Part shown: positions 41,166-52,531 of the stretch, one piece after another
Layout of the letters: each line of letters begins with the position of its first letter
How positions within the stretch are numbered: the first letter of the stretch is position 1
Source of the DNA: Leptidea sinapis
Lineage: Eukaryota; Arthropoda; Insecta; Lepidoptera; Pieridae
Reading direction: 5' to 3'
Assembly: GCF_905404315.1 (NCBI RefSeq)
Contig: NC_066281.1
Location: 11,870,001-11,934,000 of the forward strand
DNA length: 64,000 bases
Made by a program: the position numbers and the translations under genes
The notes under the pieces: generated by a model
What the model was told of the DNA's origin: nothing
Seen by the model: the letters and a program-made list of their open reading frames with translations, nothing else
The model's database searches: none

Positions 41166-42804
41166 CAGGATGGATTATTTCCTTTTCAAAGCACTAATCA
41201 AATTAAAATGTATTTATTTAAGATATTTTAATCTTAAAATGGAAACAAAAGATTGTAAGAACATTGAATCTCTGCTCTAATAATGAGAATAACTTTACAA
41301 TACTACATCTATTCATTTCTTTTTCGAGCTTTTGAATTAAATTATACTGGAAGAACTCATAGATTATGTTTTATAAATCAAAATACATTTATAGTGTAAA
41401 TTAACCCTTCCAAAATGAATATGTTTGAACGTGTATTGTATATTGTGTATTTGGATACGTGGAGCGAATGAGTGAAGAAAGATTGACCATTGAATTGATT
41501 CCGCTTAATATAATCGTATAAAGCTTGCAAGATCTTTGAGTGCATACTTCGCGGTATTAATGTCTTTTAAAAACTATTTTGAATTTGAATAGCGATATCA
41601 ACCAATTACGATGGATAATGGTCAAAACATTTAAAAATATAGTCAATGGTAAATAAAACATTTATACTAATTTCTGTTTTTGATCACCTGGTCCTACCAA
41701 ATACACCCTGCTAGTGATTATCATGCATTTCTATTAAAGTGCTCAGTAGACCAAAAACTTCAATTGACGCAATGATTGCCAATTACTGCATAAAAATCCC
41801 AATGTTCCGCTTTTTAAATTGAAAAGAATATCTTCTGAGTAGACTCCCTGTCTACTTTTACTATCTTTCAACTCTTTACTCGCATTTTGGTTTTTAGTAA
41901 CACAAATGGTGCCAATCAGTCACCAGTTGCTTCATAAAGGGCAGCTCCTTAATTCTTACTAAGTCTTTATAAAAAGAGACTTGTAAACTTGTATCGATCA
42001 CAGAAATCAACGAAAGACTTGCTTCGTATGTGTAGGTTCTGAAAATTATATAAAAATCATAACATACATCAAGTTGCGCGTTATTATGGACAAATGGCTC
42101 AATCTCAAAACAATCAAATTCAAACAGACCCATTTAAGCCTTTACCTTCATTCAAATCATCCCAACATTTTTAATCAATCAACTTAGTTGCCTTGTAAAA
42201 ATTTTTGAAAAAAAAAATGAGGTTTAATTTAAAAACAAACAGAATCCGTGTTTGATTTGATAATTAAACCAGTAATTGACGTTGTACATATTTCAGAGAA
42301 GGACAGAAGTAAGTTGCTGAAATTCTGATATCGAAATTGCTTCATATGGTTAGCCCCAGATAGTACAGGAAGAATAATGGGATCTTAATTACTTCAGCAG
42401 CTCATCGAAGGGCGTACCGTAAATAGCCTTTATTCGGATGATACAAAAGACTTTAAGTAGGAACATCAGATATTGAACTCATATTAGAAAGTTCTTGTTC
42501 GAGTGAATTCTTTCTACTCGCAAAATGGAGAGATCTCGAAACACGCTATGGGTGATTTTAGTCGTAAAAAAAATAAGAGGATATTGATCTAAAATAAGTT
42601 ATTTTCATGTACCGGGAGCCTTATATGTTGATCCTATCAATGATATAAAATCTGAGTCACAATATAAAATAACTAATTACACGACAAAAAAAATTGGCGG
42701 TTGTAGAGACTGTCGATAGAGGTGAAAAATTAGGACTTTAGGTATTAAAATTTTGAATTTCATAATAAAATTATTAATTTCAATATATTTCTAAAACGTA
42801 TTAA
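41166..42804. other. Unannotated AT-rich stretch
   Basis: A 79-codon minus frame at 41894-42133 (Met start, mixed composition: NNAQLDVCYDFYIIFRTYTY) might be an exon or pseudogene piece; no domain recognised. Confidence 0.35.
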
Positions 42805-43243
42805 GCTATTGCATAGCTTCTACCGCTGGCCTTGAGCGTGGAGACCGAATCCAGAAATTCAACACTTACTAGATGTATATAGATATTTCGGCACGGTCGT
42901 TACAGTTGCCGGGGAACAGCGGTTATCACGTATGCTTTTTTGCAGAAGGTCCCAGGTTTGAGCCTGGGGTACATCTTGATTTTGTTTTATTTCTTTATTT
43001 TTTTATCACGTTTTTTTAATTTTTATTATTATGTCAAGCATTTTTATTTAGTTTCATCTGTCCAGTAATCTGTCTGTAATCAAATCTTGCAAGTTAAATT
43101 TTACTCACTTCCCGTTTGCATTTTTTACAACTAATTTTATCAAAAAAAAATACTGCTTAAATAAAATAAATAAATAATTATAATTGCATAAGTGGATAAA
43201 AAATGCTATGCAATAGCTTCACCGCGGCAGTCCTCGAGTGCCA
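42805..43243 (+). repeat. Pair of direct repeats (GCTATTGCATAGC) enclosing a T-arm-like sequence
   Basis: GCTATTGCATAGCTTCTACC at 42805 and GCTATGCAATAGCTTCACCG at 43205 begin two copies of the same short repeat (then GCTGGCCTTGAGCG and GCGGCAGTCCTCGAGTG). Between them, AGGTCCCAGGTTTGAGCCTG then GGG (42946-42968) forms a tRNA T-arm (CCCAG/CTGGG stem, B box GGTTTGAGCC), suggesting a tRNA-derived SINE with a damaged 5' half. Confidence 0.55.
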
Positions 43244-43270
43244 CACGTCTTTTTTTTTTCAATTCACTAA

Positions 43271-43352
43271 TGTTGCACAATACGTCAGCGGTATAGCTAC
43301 AGATATACTGCAATAAGCATTTCGGTGACGCGAACTCACGAAATTTCACTTC
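43271..43352 (+). repeat. Dispersed repeat, copy 1 (inverted partner at 58.9 kb)
   Basis: TTGCACAATACGTCAG, GGTATAGCTACAGATATACT and GGTGACGCGAACTCACGAAA are the reverse complement of 58852-58938 with few changes. Follows the GCTATGCAATAGC repeat, probably the same family. Confidence 0.75.
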
Positions 43353-43355
43353 AAA

Positions 43356-44310
43356 AAATATCATACGTTTTTCCTTGAGAAATATAAGTTGAAAAAAATT
43401 CAGTTGTCGGATTCTACTTTATACATATTATATTTTATAAAACTACATCGTACGAAGAGTAGGCAAACATGTTTTCAGCTTTACGTGGGCTGATTGTAGG
43501 TTAAACAAAGTTTAATAAGTAAAGTTCGACGGCGGCTTTCGTTACTTTCAAAAGTGACATTTAATTTTCACATAACTACAATATTTTATGAAATCGTGAC
43601 TTGCAATTTAAGGATTTGTAATAAAATTATCGCTTATTTTATATTAAATATATTTTTTTTTATCTACATGAAAACACTCGCACAGGGTTAATTTTATTGA
43701 TGTATCATCTCTGGGGGCGTGATTATTTTATCTTGCCTTATATTTTATGTAATAAATAAAAATCTCAAATCATGATGTGTTCAGAATAAACATCGAAACT
43801 TCGAATTCAATTTAAACGAAAATTTCCATACTGAGTGCAGTTTGGTTCAACTTGAGAGATATTATAGTTTTCTATTTCGATTTTTGACCCTTAATTATAA
43901 CTATTTCAAAATTTATTAAAATAACAAGCATATATGCTGATATTTTTGGGAACAAACCCTTTCATGGAGCAAAAACCGTAAAATAACCCTCATAATATAC
44001 AAACAAATAACGGATCAATAATTAAACCCTGTCAAATCGCTACGAGAATTTTCATTTAAATTCAAATCTTGCTTTAATAATTGCGTACGTAGGAATGCTT
44101 CCTGTGAAGGGTTATCCATCTAAGCGTTCCCACGAAGTACATTCTTATCTAATCACTTCGATGATTAAATTATAAGCTCTACAGCGTAGCCAGTCCTCAT
44201 ATCGACCGTAGCATCAAGTAGTAGGATTGCACTTAATATACAGTGTGTTATGAGATAAGCGATACATACCATCAAATGTAATTGTAGCACCTATCAATAC
44301 AATAAACCTA
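43356..44310. other. Unannotated AT-rich stretch
   Basis: Nothing recognised. Confidence 0.4.
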
Positions 44311-44313
44311 TTA

Positions 44314-44924
44314 CGGCCGTTCCCAATATTCAGTCTATCTCTTACTTGAGATAAAAACCGTTGACTTTTCTGTCCTAATAAACTTATCAACGGAAACTCA
44401 CCTAATACATGCACGTTGTCTGTCAATGGGATGACGTAGTACCAGCGATGTAAAGTTTGTATGGAAATTGCAATTCACGCGTCCCAATATAAGGCGATAA
44501 AACTGACTTATCGGGTATATTGGGACAGCTTCAGATTATTGACAGCTAATTACTGACAGTAGAAGGTTGTAATTAATCTCTATCTGTAGATAGTATTTTT
44601 TTAATGAAAATAAGGGACAAGACGAGCAGGACGTCCAGCTTATGGTAATTGAACCGCCCTGCCCTTTACAATGCAGTGCCGCTCAGGATTCCTGAAAAAC
44701 CCCAAAAATTTTAAGTGGCACTACAACTGCGCTTGTCACCTTGAGACATAAGATTTTAAGTCTAATTTGCCCAGTAATTTCACTAGCTACGGCGCCCTTC
44801 AGACCGAAACTCAGTAATGTTTACACATAATTGCTTCACGGTAAAAATAGGAGCCGTTGTGGTACCAATAATCTAGCCGGCATCCTGTGCAAAGGAGCCT
44901 CCCACTGGTGATTGGGAACGGCCG
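44314..44924 (-). mobile_element. CGGCCGTTCCC MITE interrupted by the short element
   Basis: Left TIR CGGCCGTTCCCAATATTCAG after TTA (44311-44313); right TIR ATTGGGAACGGCCG followed by TTA (44925-44927), giving a perfect TTA target duplication. Interior in reversed order: GTTGACTTTTCTGTCCTAAT, AAATTGCAATTCACGCGTCC, TTGACAGCTAATTACTGACA. The interruption is at 44595-44909, only ~15 bp from the right end. Confidence 0.92.
44595..44909 (-). mobile_element. CCAGTGGG short element nested in the MITE
   Basis: ATTTTTTTAATGAAAATAAG to GGAGCCTCCCACTGGT. The host sequence GATAGTA | TATTGGG is cut with no more than one base changed or lost and no duplication of 4 bp or more. It is therefore younger than the MITE insertion. 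Confidence 0.92.
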
Positions 44925-44927
44925 TTA

Positions 44928-45381
44928 GTTAACCATAAACTTTGTATACTAGCTTAATAGACGAACCCTGTGTGAAAGTGAGATAACTATCCTCACATAA
45001 AAACCTAGTTGTGAGTCAGACACCATGAAGACCATGAAATCGATCATGAAAACAATTTAGTGTCCATTAGTCTCCTGTCAAATTGGACTGCGTTTTAATT
45101 TTAGTGTTTTTATCATTTTTGTTCTGTGTTTCAACGGATATTAATTAAAAAATATAATGGTATATAACAACAATCCAGCGAAAGAAATATTTCACAGATA
45201 ATTACTGATTCTTCAATAGTACATTATTTTCGTAGAACATATGCACTAAAATACTAAATATTACATTTTATATGCGTAGTAAAAACTCTATATTCTAAAG
45301 ATAATATTTATTAAAAAAATATGTGTTAGAAAATAAAATATTGTATATGTGAATATGACGCTGTTCGTCAATATTTTGTCA
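44928..45381. other. Unannotated AT-rich stretch
   Basis: Nothing recognised. Confidence 0.4.
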
Positions 45382-45698
45382 TAGGGATTGACTATACTAT
45401 CTATAGATTGTGAGATAAATTACTACCTTTTACTGTCAGAAATTAGCTGTCAATAATCTGAAGCTGTCCCAATATACCCGATAAGTCATTATTGGGACGC
45501 CTGAATTGCGATTTCCATACAAACTTCTATCGCTGGTAAGCTATACGTCCTCCTATTGACAGACAGCGTGTACAGATAAGGTGAGTTAAAATTAAAGCGT
45601 CGATAAGTTTTTTGGGACAGTAGAAAAGTCAACGATGGTCACGATTTTTATCTCAAATAGGCCACAACCGGAGATAGACTGAATAATGGGAACGACCG
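45382..45698 (+). mobile_element. CGGCCGTTCCC MITE, rearranged copy
   Basis: GATTGACTATACTATCTATA at the diverged left end, GAAATTAGCTGTCAATAATC, ACGCCTGAATTGCGATTTCC, and a right end with a small insertion (CACAACCG near 45663-45670) before GGGAACGACCG and TAA. Confidence 0.85.
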
Positions 45699-45701
45699 TA
45701 A

Positions 45702-46954
45702 CTCACTAACACATCTGTACACACACACACACGAACATTTTAAATTTGGTCTCGCCGTAATGAGGAGGAAGTCAACACGATGCACTCAGGTTTTCAGAAT
45801 AATTCCACAATAAAATTTTAAATGATAAACCAACGCGGCTGTTCTGCTCAATGTTTATCATAATATGTGGTCATTTCACAAAGACATAAATGAAAATAAA
45901 TGGCGCGGAATAATCCAGAATGACGCCAGTGACGTGGAATATAAAAGCGCCAACGAATTTCAGTGAAAAGATTTACATAAACCACCGCATATTTTCAACG
46001 AACCTGTTACCTGGCTGTGCAGTTTTGTTGCTACCGTTATACTGTTTTTACTTTAAAACAAAATAGGTTTCACTCCCGAGTGCATTCAGTCAACCGCCAA
46101 TATCTGAGCAAATAGGAAAAGTGTTACTTTTATTTCGTTTAGGAACAGTTTCAGAAAAGAAACATCACAGTTCTACGCCCGGTTGTGTTGCAATAAAGGT
46201 TTCAATAAATCCAATGGGATGTTTCGCCGCCTCGACGGATCTCTGCGCGTTGAAACATTGCATTCACAAGTGCGAGTCTAAACTTAATCTAATTCGGATA
46301 AACCCGGCTGTGCTCCGTGTCAAATTGTGAATGGATGTTGAAATAAATATGTCGGATTGAATTTAATGTAGAAATTTACATCTTTTGAACGTTCAATTTC
46401 AATAAAACGAAGACTACAAAGCCCTTGTCTTTGATCGGCCACTTCAACGAACCAGGTTTAATACAAGTGTGCCTTTTTAGCTGAATATAACCAATCACAA
46501 TTAATAAGCCTTTTGATCAAACGGGAATGAATATTTGGATGAGGACCTGTTTACTACAGGTGTGAGGTTATGGAAACACCACTGCAAAAAGCTTACGGAA
46601 TGCAAGAGTGAGGCTGGTTAACGGGATCGGATTCTGCAACATCCAGCATCGTTCCCCAAAGGCTGCAGTAGTCTAGAAAGGTCGCTTACTGTTTGTGACG
46701 GCCTGTGTTGATTGAAGTAGAGTTAAGTTAGAGGACAATAGGGAAATAGTTTAAAATAATTGGATTCAATGATGAAATGGAGAGGGATAATTACCTACAA
46801 ACAAAAGGACATAAAACAAAAAAAATTTTCTATAATGCAATTTCAACGGACTCTGTTTAAAACGTATCTCTGTAGCTTCTCTATAAATATTAAGCTGTCT
46901 ACATACATGTGTACACACATATATAAAACATTATGTAAATACATAAATAAAATT
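45702..46954. other. Unique-looking stretch with a possible promoter
   Basis: Contains an AC run (45719-45732), a TGACGCCAGTGACGTGG CRE-like cluster (45921-45937), TATAAAA at 45940-45946 and an insect initiator-like TCAGT at 45960-45964. A 69-codon frame (46121-46330) follows but no protein family is recognised. GC-richer patches occur at 46150-46320 and 46555-46710. This is the most plausible place in the window for host-gene 5' sequence, but evidence is weak. Confidence 0.3.
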
Positions 46955-47160
46955 TGAATAACATTTAATGACCGATGCGGGACTCGAACCCGCAGCCTCT
47001 CGCGTTCCGTGCGAGAGCTCTCACCAACTGAGCTAACCGGCCGAGTTACGCATCGTTGATAAAATCTTGTATGCTTTGTTCAACTTTCTTTTCAAATTTT
47101 ATATGTGTAATTAATATCAGAAGTGAGGTTTATCACTCTATGAACATAACTAATTGTTTA
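46955..47160 (-). mobile_element. tRNA-like inverted-repeat element, full tRNA-like core
   Basis: Left arm ACATAAATAAAATTTG, minus-strand tRNA-like core 46970-47045, right arm CAAATTTTATATGTGTAATT followed by AGAAGTGAGGTTTATCACTC and TAACTAATTGT. The left outer arm is missing. The core gives a full cloverleaf on the minus strand. Confidence 0.85.
46971..47044 (-). other. tRNA-like cloverleaf inside the repeat
   Basis: On the minus strand: GGCCGGTTAGCTCAGTTGGT, GAGAGCTCTCGCACGGAACG, CGAGAGGCTGCGGGTTCGAG, TCCCGCATCGGTC. Acceptor stem pairs with two G-U pairs, D arm and A box are intact, the anticodon stem is CTCGC/GCGAG and the B box GGGTTCGAGTCCC is canonical. The loop ACGGAAC would place GGA as anticodon but lacks U33 and a class II variable arm. 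Hence it is tRNA-derived and not a serine tRNA gene. Confidence 0.75.
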
Positions 47161-47587
47161 TTGTATAAATATTTTACAGTGATGAGTATCAAACTTTTTT
47201 TTATGATGTACCTAGTTACTTTAGATCTCGGATTTATCGAAGTGTTAACGCCTTGCATAATATAATCTTTGACGTAAATACTGTTCTCGTGGAACAAATT
47301 AGAGCTGAGTAAGCGGAGACTTGGAAAATAGTACACATTTTACTAGTCTGTCCATTAAACTGGTTTGAACGGAGTGTGCAAATTCAAGCTAAAAGCAGAA
47401 AATACAGTTCTCATGTAATGTAGATGGCTTTGCAGTAATTTTACGATTTTCGATTAAAACTCTTTCCTTAACAATATGGGTATAGATATTTATGTATAAG
47501 CCTTAATTGCGTTAAGTTCTTATTAGATTTAATATCCTCTTCTGAGTCAATACAGGTCATATAATATTTTCTTTGTTTGACACTTTG
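47161..47587. other. Unannotated AT-rich stretch
   Basis: Nothing recognised. Confidence 0.4.
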
Positions 47588-48146
47588 TAGGGTTCCATAG
47601 CCAAATGGCAAATAACGGAACCCGTAAGGATTCGTCATGTCTGTCTGTATGTCTGGCTGTCCGTATGTCCAGCCACTTTTTCCCGTAACTATAAGATCTA
47701 TACTGTTGAAACTTAGCAAGTAGATGCATTCTGTGAACCGTGTTAAGATATCACACAAAAATAGAAAAAAAAAAAACAATAATTTAGAAAAAATAATTTT
47801 TCAACAAACTGTCTTCAAAAATGATATTGAGGTTTCTAATATCATATTTTTTTCTACTCTGTATAGTTTGCACGAAGACAATTACAAGTAGTAAGATGTA
47901 TCCCCCCCCCTGTTACTTCTAAAATAAGAGAATAATAAAACTAAAAAAAAGAAGTACAAAACCATGCAAACTTCCACCAAAAATTGGTTTGAACGAGATC
48001 TACAAGTAGTTTTTTTTTAAATACACAATTATTAAAACATCGAATAAAGTTACAAGGAACTACAAGAACTTTTATATAATGTTAATTACTGCTACAGAAC
48101 CCTTCATGGGCGAGGCCGACTCGCACTTGGCCGCTTTCTTTAAAGG
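47588..48146 (-). repeat. AGTCGGACTC dispersed repeat, copy 3, expanded
   Basis: TAGGGTTCCATAGCCAAATG at the left and AACCCTTCATGGGCGAGGCC, GACTCGCACTTGGCCGCTTT at the right are the reverse complement of 25806-26155. This copy is ~200 bp longer and includes poly-A runs and a C9 run at 47904-47912. Confidence 0.75.
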
Positions 48147-48290
48147 ATTAAAACGCGTGTAATTTTTACTGTATTTTTACATTCGTTATTGTTCATATTA
48201 AGTAAGTTTTGTATTAGAATTAGTACTGAGACTCATATTTCCTTGTATAGAATAAGGTGTGGTACAAATCTTTACAGGACATTAAGTATT

Positions 48291-48586
48291 TTTATATGAA
48301 AATATGGGACGAGACGAGCAGGACGTTCAGCTGATGGTAATTGATACGCCCTGCCCATTACAATGGAGTGCCGCTCAGGATTCTTGAAATGCCCAAAATT
48401 TCTCAGCGGTACTACAATTGCGCTCGTCACCTTGAGACATAAGATGTTTCATTTGCTCAGTTATTTCACTAGCCACATCGCCCTTCAGACCGAAACGCAA
48501 ACGAATGTTTACACATTACTGAAATAGGCCCCATTGTGGTACCCATAATCTAGCCGGCTTCCTGTGCAAAGGAGCCTCCCACTGGT
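48291..48586 (-). mobile_element. CCAGTGGG short interspersed element, near full length
   Basis: TTTTTATATGAAAATATGGG, GACGAGACGAGCAGGACGTT, AGTGCCGCTCAGGATTCTTG, ACTACAATTGCGCTCGTCAC to GGAGCCTCCCACTGGTAAT. The CTTCACGGCAGA segment is deleted. Confidence 0.92.
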
Positions 48587-49304
48587 AATGATTGCTAAGT
48601 ACGCAGTTGGTACAAAGCGCAAAATAAATCGAAAATTTTGCGATTGGATAAAAATTGTACAAAAATTCAATAAATCCTCATGCATTTGGCTGCAAACTTT
48701 AAACCAATTTCACACAAAACGAATCAATCGAAATTGAATTCAAAAATAGCACTACACAATTGTTCGAGTATCGTAAATGTATTATAATTGAAATGTGGCC
48801 CGAGACGGACAAAGAATGAATGAAATTCATGAGATCTTGTGTAACACTTCTCAGCTCCGAGTAGTCAAGAGCTTTCCGTGAATGTGAGTAGTTGTGAGTG
48901 GTTTATAAGAATGTATAGTGAGACGCCTGTCTCTCACACTTTGCCGTCGACTTCATTTGAGCTGACTTGGATTTGTAACTTTAAAAAACTCACGTACCAA
49001 AATATTACAATCCTATGATTACCGTAAATCATTTCGTTGCTATAAAATCCAACAAAACACAATATTATGTTCATTAGAAATAATATACAAGAGGAATATA
49101 AGTTGTAAGAAATAAAGAGTTCCGCCGCGACCACGATTCATGCTATTGGATTGAAATATCGGCACCAAAATAATAAAATTTATATCGTGAGTACCCGTCA
49201 TAATAATTACAATTACAAAGAATATAAATAAATCTTAAAATCACTTCGTTAGCTTCAGAAATAATGTAGTATATTCTATTAATTTATAATAACAGTACAT
49301 ATTA
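48587..49304. other. Unannotated AT-rich stretch
   Basis: No feature recognised. A GC-richer patch at 48835-48960 is unexplained. Confidence 0.4.
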
Positions 49305-49762
49305 TAAAACAAAGTCTATATCTGCGTCTGTCTGTCGGTTCACGAAAAACTTAAAAAATATAACACCGATTTTGTGCTGTTTAGACCAATGGATAGCGTG
49401 GTTCTCGAGGAAGGTTATAGTATATACTTTATTAAGATTTTGCATATATTTTTGTATATATTAACGATATTTGTAGGAGGTGTCGGAAAAAATAAGCCAC
49501 CTAGGAGCTATCAACGAAAACCCTTTGAGATATAACAAAACAATGAAAATGAAAAAAAATGTGTATCTTATGTAGTTCTATAAAAAAGTCGGCGATGGCA
49601 TATGTCTATCTTTAAAGCATAGCACACAATATATTATTAATACTTTAAGAAATTGACAATTATAATGAAGCGGTTACATAAAAGCGGTTTACACAAATAC
49701 GATATTAATCCATATCAATTTATAAACAACAGTGTCTGTTGGGTCAGCTTTTAATATTTTAT
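49305..49762 (+). mobile_element. Helitron-like element (GATAGCGTGGTT family), longest copy
   Basis: From ACAAAGTCTATATCTGCGTC and CTGTCTGTCGGTTCACG, through CCAATGGATAGCGTGGTTCT, AAGTCGGCGATGGCATATGT and ACACAAATACGATATTAATC, to the terminus ACAGTGTCTGT plus TGGGTCAGCTTTT (49728-49752). A short hairpin (ACAG/CTGT) next to GGGTCAGCT is the Helitron 3' pattern; the final CTAGT has decayed to CTTTT. Non-coding. Confidence 0.8.
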
Positions 49763-50974
49763 AACATACTTGTTTGGCTATTAAGCCGATACAATTTTGT
49801 TATGTCTAAAACGGCACCAAACATGCTACGAAATAGTATTGACTTAGCTGTACACGGCTAAACGATTGTGAAACTCAACAGCTCTAATGGTCTAGCACTT
49901 AAGACCTCACTTAATGCGATTTAATTTTTCAAGAAGTCCTCTGACGTCTGTTTCCTTTTCCGACTCCACTAATGTATTTTACAGTTCAAGCTACAAATAG
50001 ATCTTATATAATGCTCGCAGTACTCAGCTTTTTGTGCCACGGACACCGTATTAGTTTCATCAAAGTATCATTGGGTATGGGTATAATGTAAGATTTTTTT
50101 GATGTGAAACTTCTTTAGAATCGTTGTGATTTGAAACTCGATGAAACGAAAAAGCAAGACGATAGAAACACAAGCAGGTAAGATAAGAAGCACTATACAG
50201 TGTTTTCGTACCAGGAGATCATAGTTGAAGAAAAATTGTCTTATGTATGACGTGAGTATACCTTAATATATTCTGACGTCATGCGCTCGACGTATTACAA
50301 CATAGACACCAGGAGAATATAAATATGGTAGCAGTAATAGTAATGTCTTTCATAGCGGTTGAAATAATGTGTAATCCTAGCAATATGTACTAGGACTTCA
50401 TGTGCAGTTTAAAGGTTTAATATAAATATTGTTTCGGATAAAGCGATTCAGCGAAGCATGGACATTACTTCAGCGGATGATAGCACAAATCGGCTGTGCG
50501 AGGAAATAATTTCTTAAGAAACACACGAATGTGTAATGTAAGACGCGAACGGAATGCGGGTGAAATTACGTATTTTGAGGGAATGTGTGCTGGTGAAATT
50601 TGAGAACTAGTATCAAGTTGAACAACCTCTCCGAACACTACCCGTGATATTTTCCCTTATACCTCAACGCAAAGCCAAGAAATCTGGTTATACTGTTGAT
50701 TTCATAATTTCAATGGGGTCGCCACATTCTTGTCCCAGTTTTTTCAGGTTTGAGGGATTATTTCGTTGATGATTCACTTACGAAGGAGGGAACTTTTCGA
50801 GTGGGTCGTTCAGTAAGTGATTTAAAAACCCATTTTCATATAAAAATTTTTTGTTTAAGTTTCAAGGATTGACGAATTAATTGAAGATGATGAGGATATT
50901 AGGGTTCGTAACCGAGAAGTGAAATGAGATTAGTAACAAAACGCGAATACTTATTATAATAATACTTATCATAA
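49763..50974. other. Unannotated AT-rich stretch
   Basis: No gene or repeat recognised. Confidence 0.4.
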
Positions 50975-51180
50975 CAATTTGTTAAAGTGATTCACTTCGG
51001 GGATTAATTAAACAAATTAAATTTGTAAACAGAATCTGTCGCGTTCCGTGCGAGCGCTCTTAAACTGAGCCAACCGTTTGAGTGACGTATCGTTGATAAA
51101 TCATGTGTCTTGTTCAACTTACAGGTTGTGGCTTCATCATGTGTTAAATTACAAAACTACATGATATAAATCCCTTATAA
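50975..51180 (-). mobile_element. tRNA-like inverted-repeat element, deleted core
   Basis: ATTTGTTAAAGTGATTCACT, ACAAATTAAATTTGTAAAC, GTCGCGTTCCGTGCGAGCGC, ACTGAGCCAACCGTTTGAGT, then CTTACAGGTTGTGGCTTCAT. The T-arm part of the tRNA-like core is deleted. Confidence 0.8.
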
Positions 51181-51489
51181 ATAATTTTAAAAATAGTTTA
51201 GAACAAAGGACATCGCTCCATTATAACAAGAACTATTTGATATATTTCACAAACAAAAACTCAATCCATAAAATGTCTCGTCCCTTGTTTTCTCCTAACA
51301 TTCAAATCGAACGTGGGATGAATAAACACTATTAAATTTCAATGTTGGGTCTGTACACATGTAATACATTACAGAGAGAAAGAAAATGTAGATTATATTC
51401 ATATCTCGTATATGACATATAATTTATTAATATTGAAAACTATTATTTCCTTATTATCATTTAGTATTTATTAGCAGAATTTTTAAGTT

Positions 51490-51791
51490 ATTTTTATAAC
51501 AATAAAGGACGAGACAAACAGGACGTTTAGCTGATGGTAATTGATACGCCCTGTCCATTTCAATGCCACTGCATGCACCGCTCAAGATTTTTGAAAAACC
51601 CCAAAAATTCTAAAAGGCACTACAACTTCGCTGGTCACCTTGAGACATAAGATGTTAAGTCTCATTTGCCCGGTAATTTCACTAGCTACGGTGCCCTATA
51701 GACCGAAACACAGTAATGCTTACACATTACTGCGGCGCTGTGTGGTACCCATAATCTAGCCGGCATTCTGTGCAAAGGAGCCTCCCACTGA
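51490..51791 (-). mobile_element. CCAGTGGG short interspersed element, near full length
   Basis: AATAAAGGACGAGACAAACA, a small duplication within ATGCCACTGCATGCACCGCT, GACATAAGATGTTAAGTCTC, TTGCCCGGTAATTTCACTAG to GGAGCCTCCCACTGAT. Confidence 0.9.
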
Positions 51792-52531
51792 TAAACATGG
51801 TGACATTTTGGATTGATAATGTTTTTACCTCCACAGTCCTCAAACACGTAATTTAAAGTTAACCGACACGGTAGCTTAGACACGTGCCGAAAAAGCTAGT
51901 TACGAAAACAGAACAAAGTTATATTCCGCTCGAATAATAAATCCCCCGTACCATAAAACGAGAACTGTCCCATGTGTCGCGACGTACTTTTAATTGTCAC
52001 ACAGTCAGTGAAAATATTATTAGACTTCATTTTCGTTTTGCCTCACACAAAGGTACCGTGCCGCAGCTGTGCACAAAATTGCTATCTACAGCATTTGCAG
52101 CGCAAAATGTTATTATATTAATTTATATAATGCATCAAGTGTCTTAACATGATATGCTTACAAACCTTCATTTACTTAGAAAATGTTATATGAATATAAA
52201 TTTTACTTAAAGTTTTTTTAACTACTTTATATTTAACTAGCAGATATAGCAGAAATAGCGACATTTCCATTATTTTTTTTAAATTAAAGAACACTTATAT
52301 AACACATACTGTAGCCGCTAGTGCGCACGCGATGTAAATAATATTTTAGGTAATTTTCTTACACCTTGGGTTAAATTTAAATTATTGGAATTTAAGCAAG
52401 GATCTCTAAATTTTCTGAAAATAAAATATGACCTGTTTTGACACGGGGATAGTGTAGCTTCCCAACAGGGAAAGAATTTTTCGAATAGGTTCAGTATAAT
52501 ACTATTAAATGCAAATTAATAATAATTTTAG
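51792..52531. other. Unannotated AT-rich stretch
   Basis: No feature recognised. Confidence 0.4.

Noticed and set aside
42895..42970. Complete tRNA gene
   Set aside because: Only the T-arm is convincing; the anticodon region cannot be folded properly and the acceptor stem is absent.
46971..47044. A serine-type tRNA gene (apparent anticodon GGA)
   Set aside because: The loop lacks U33, there is no long variable arm expected of tRNA-Ser, and the sequence recurs with the same flanks in several decayed copies, so it is part of a repeat.
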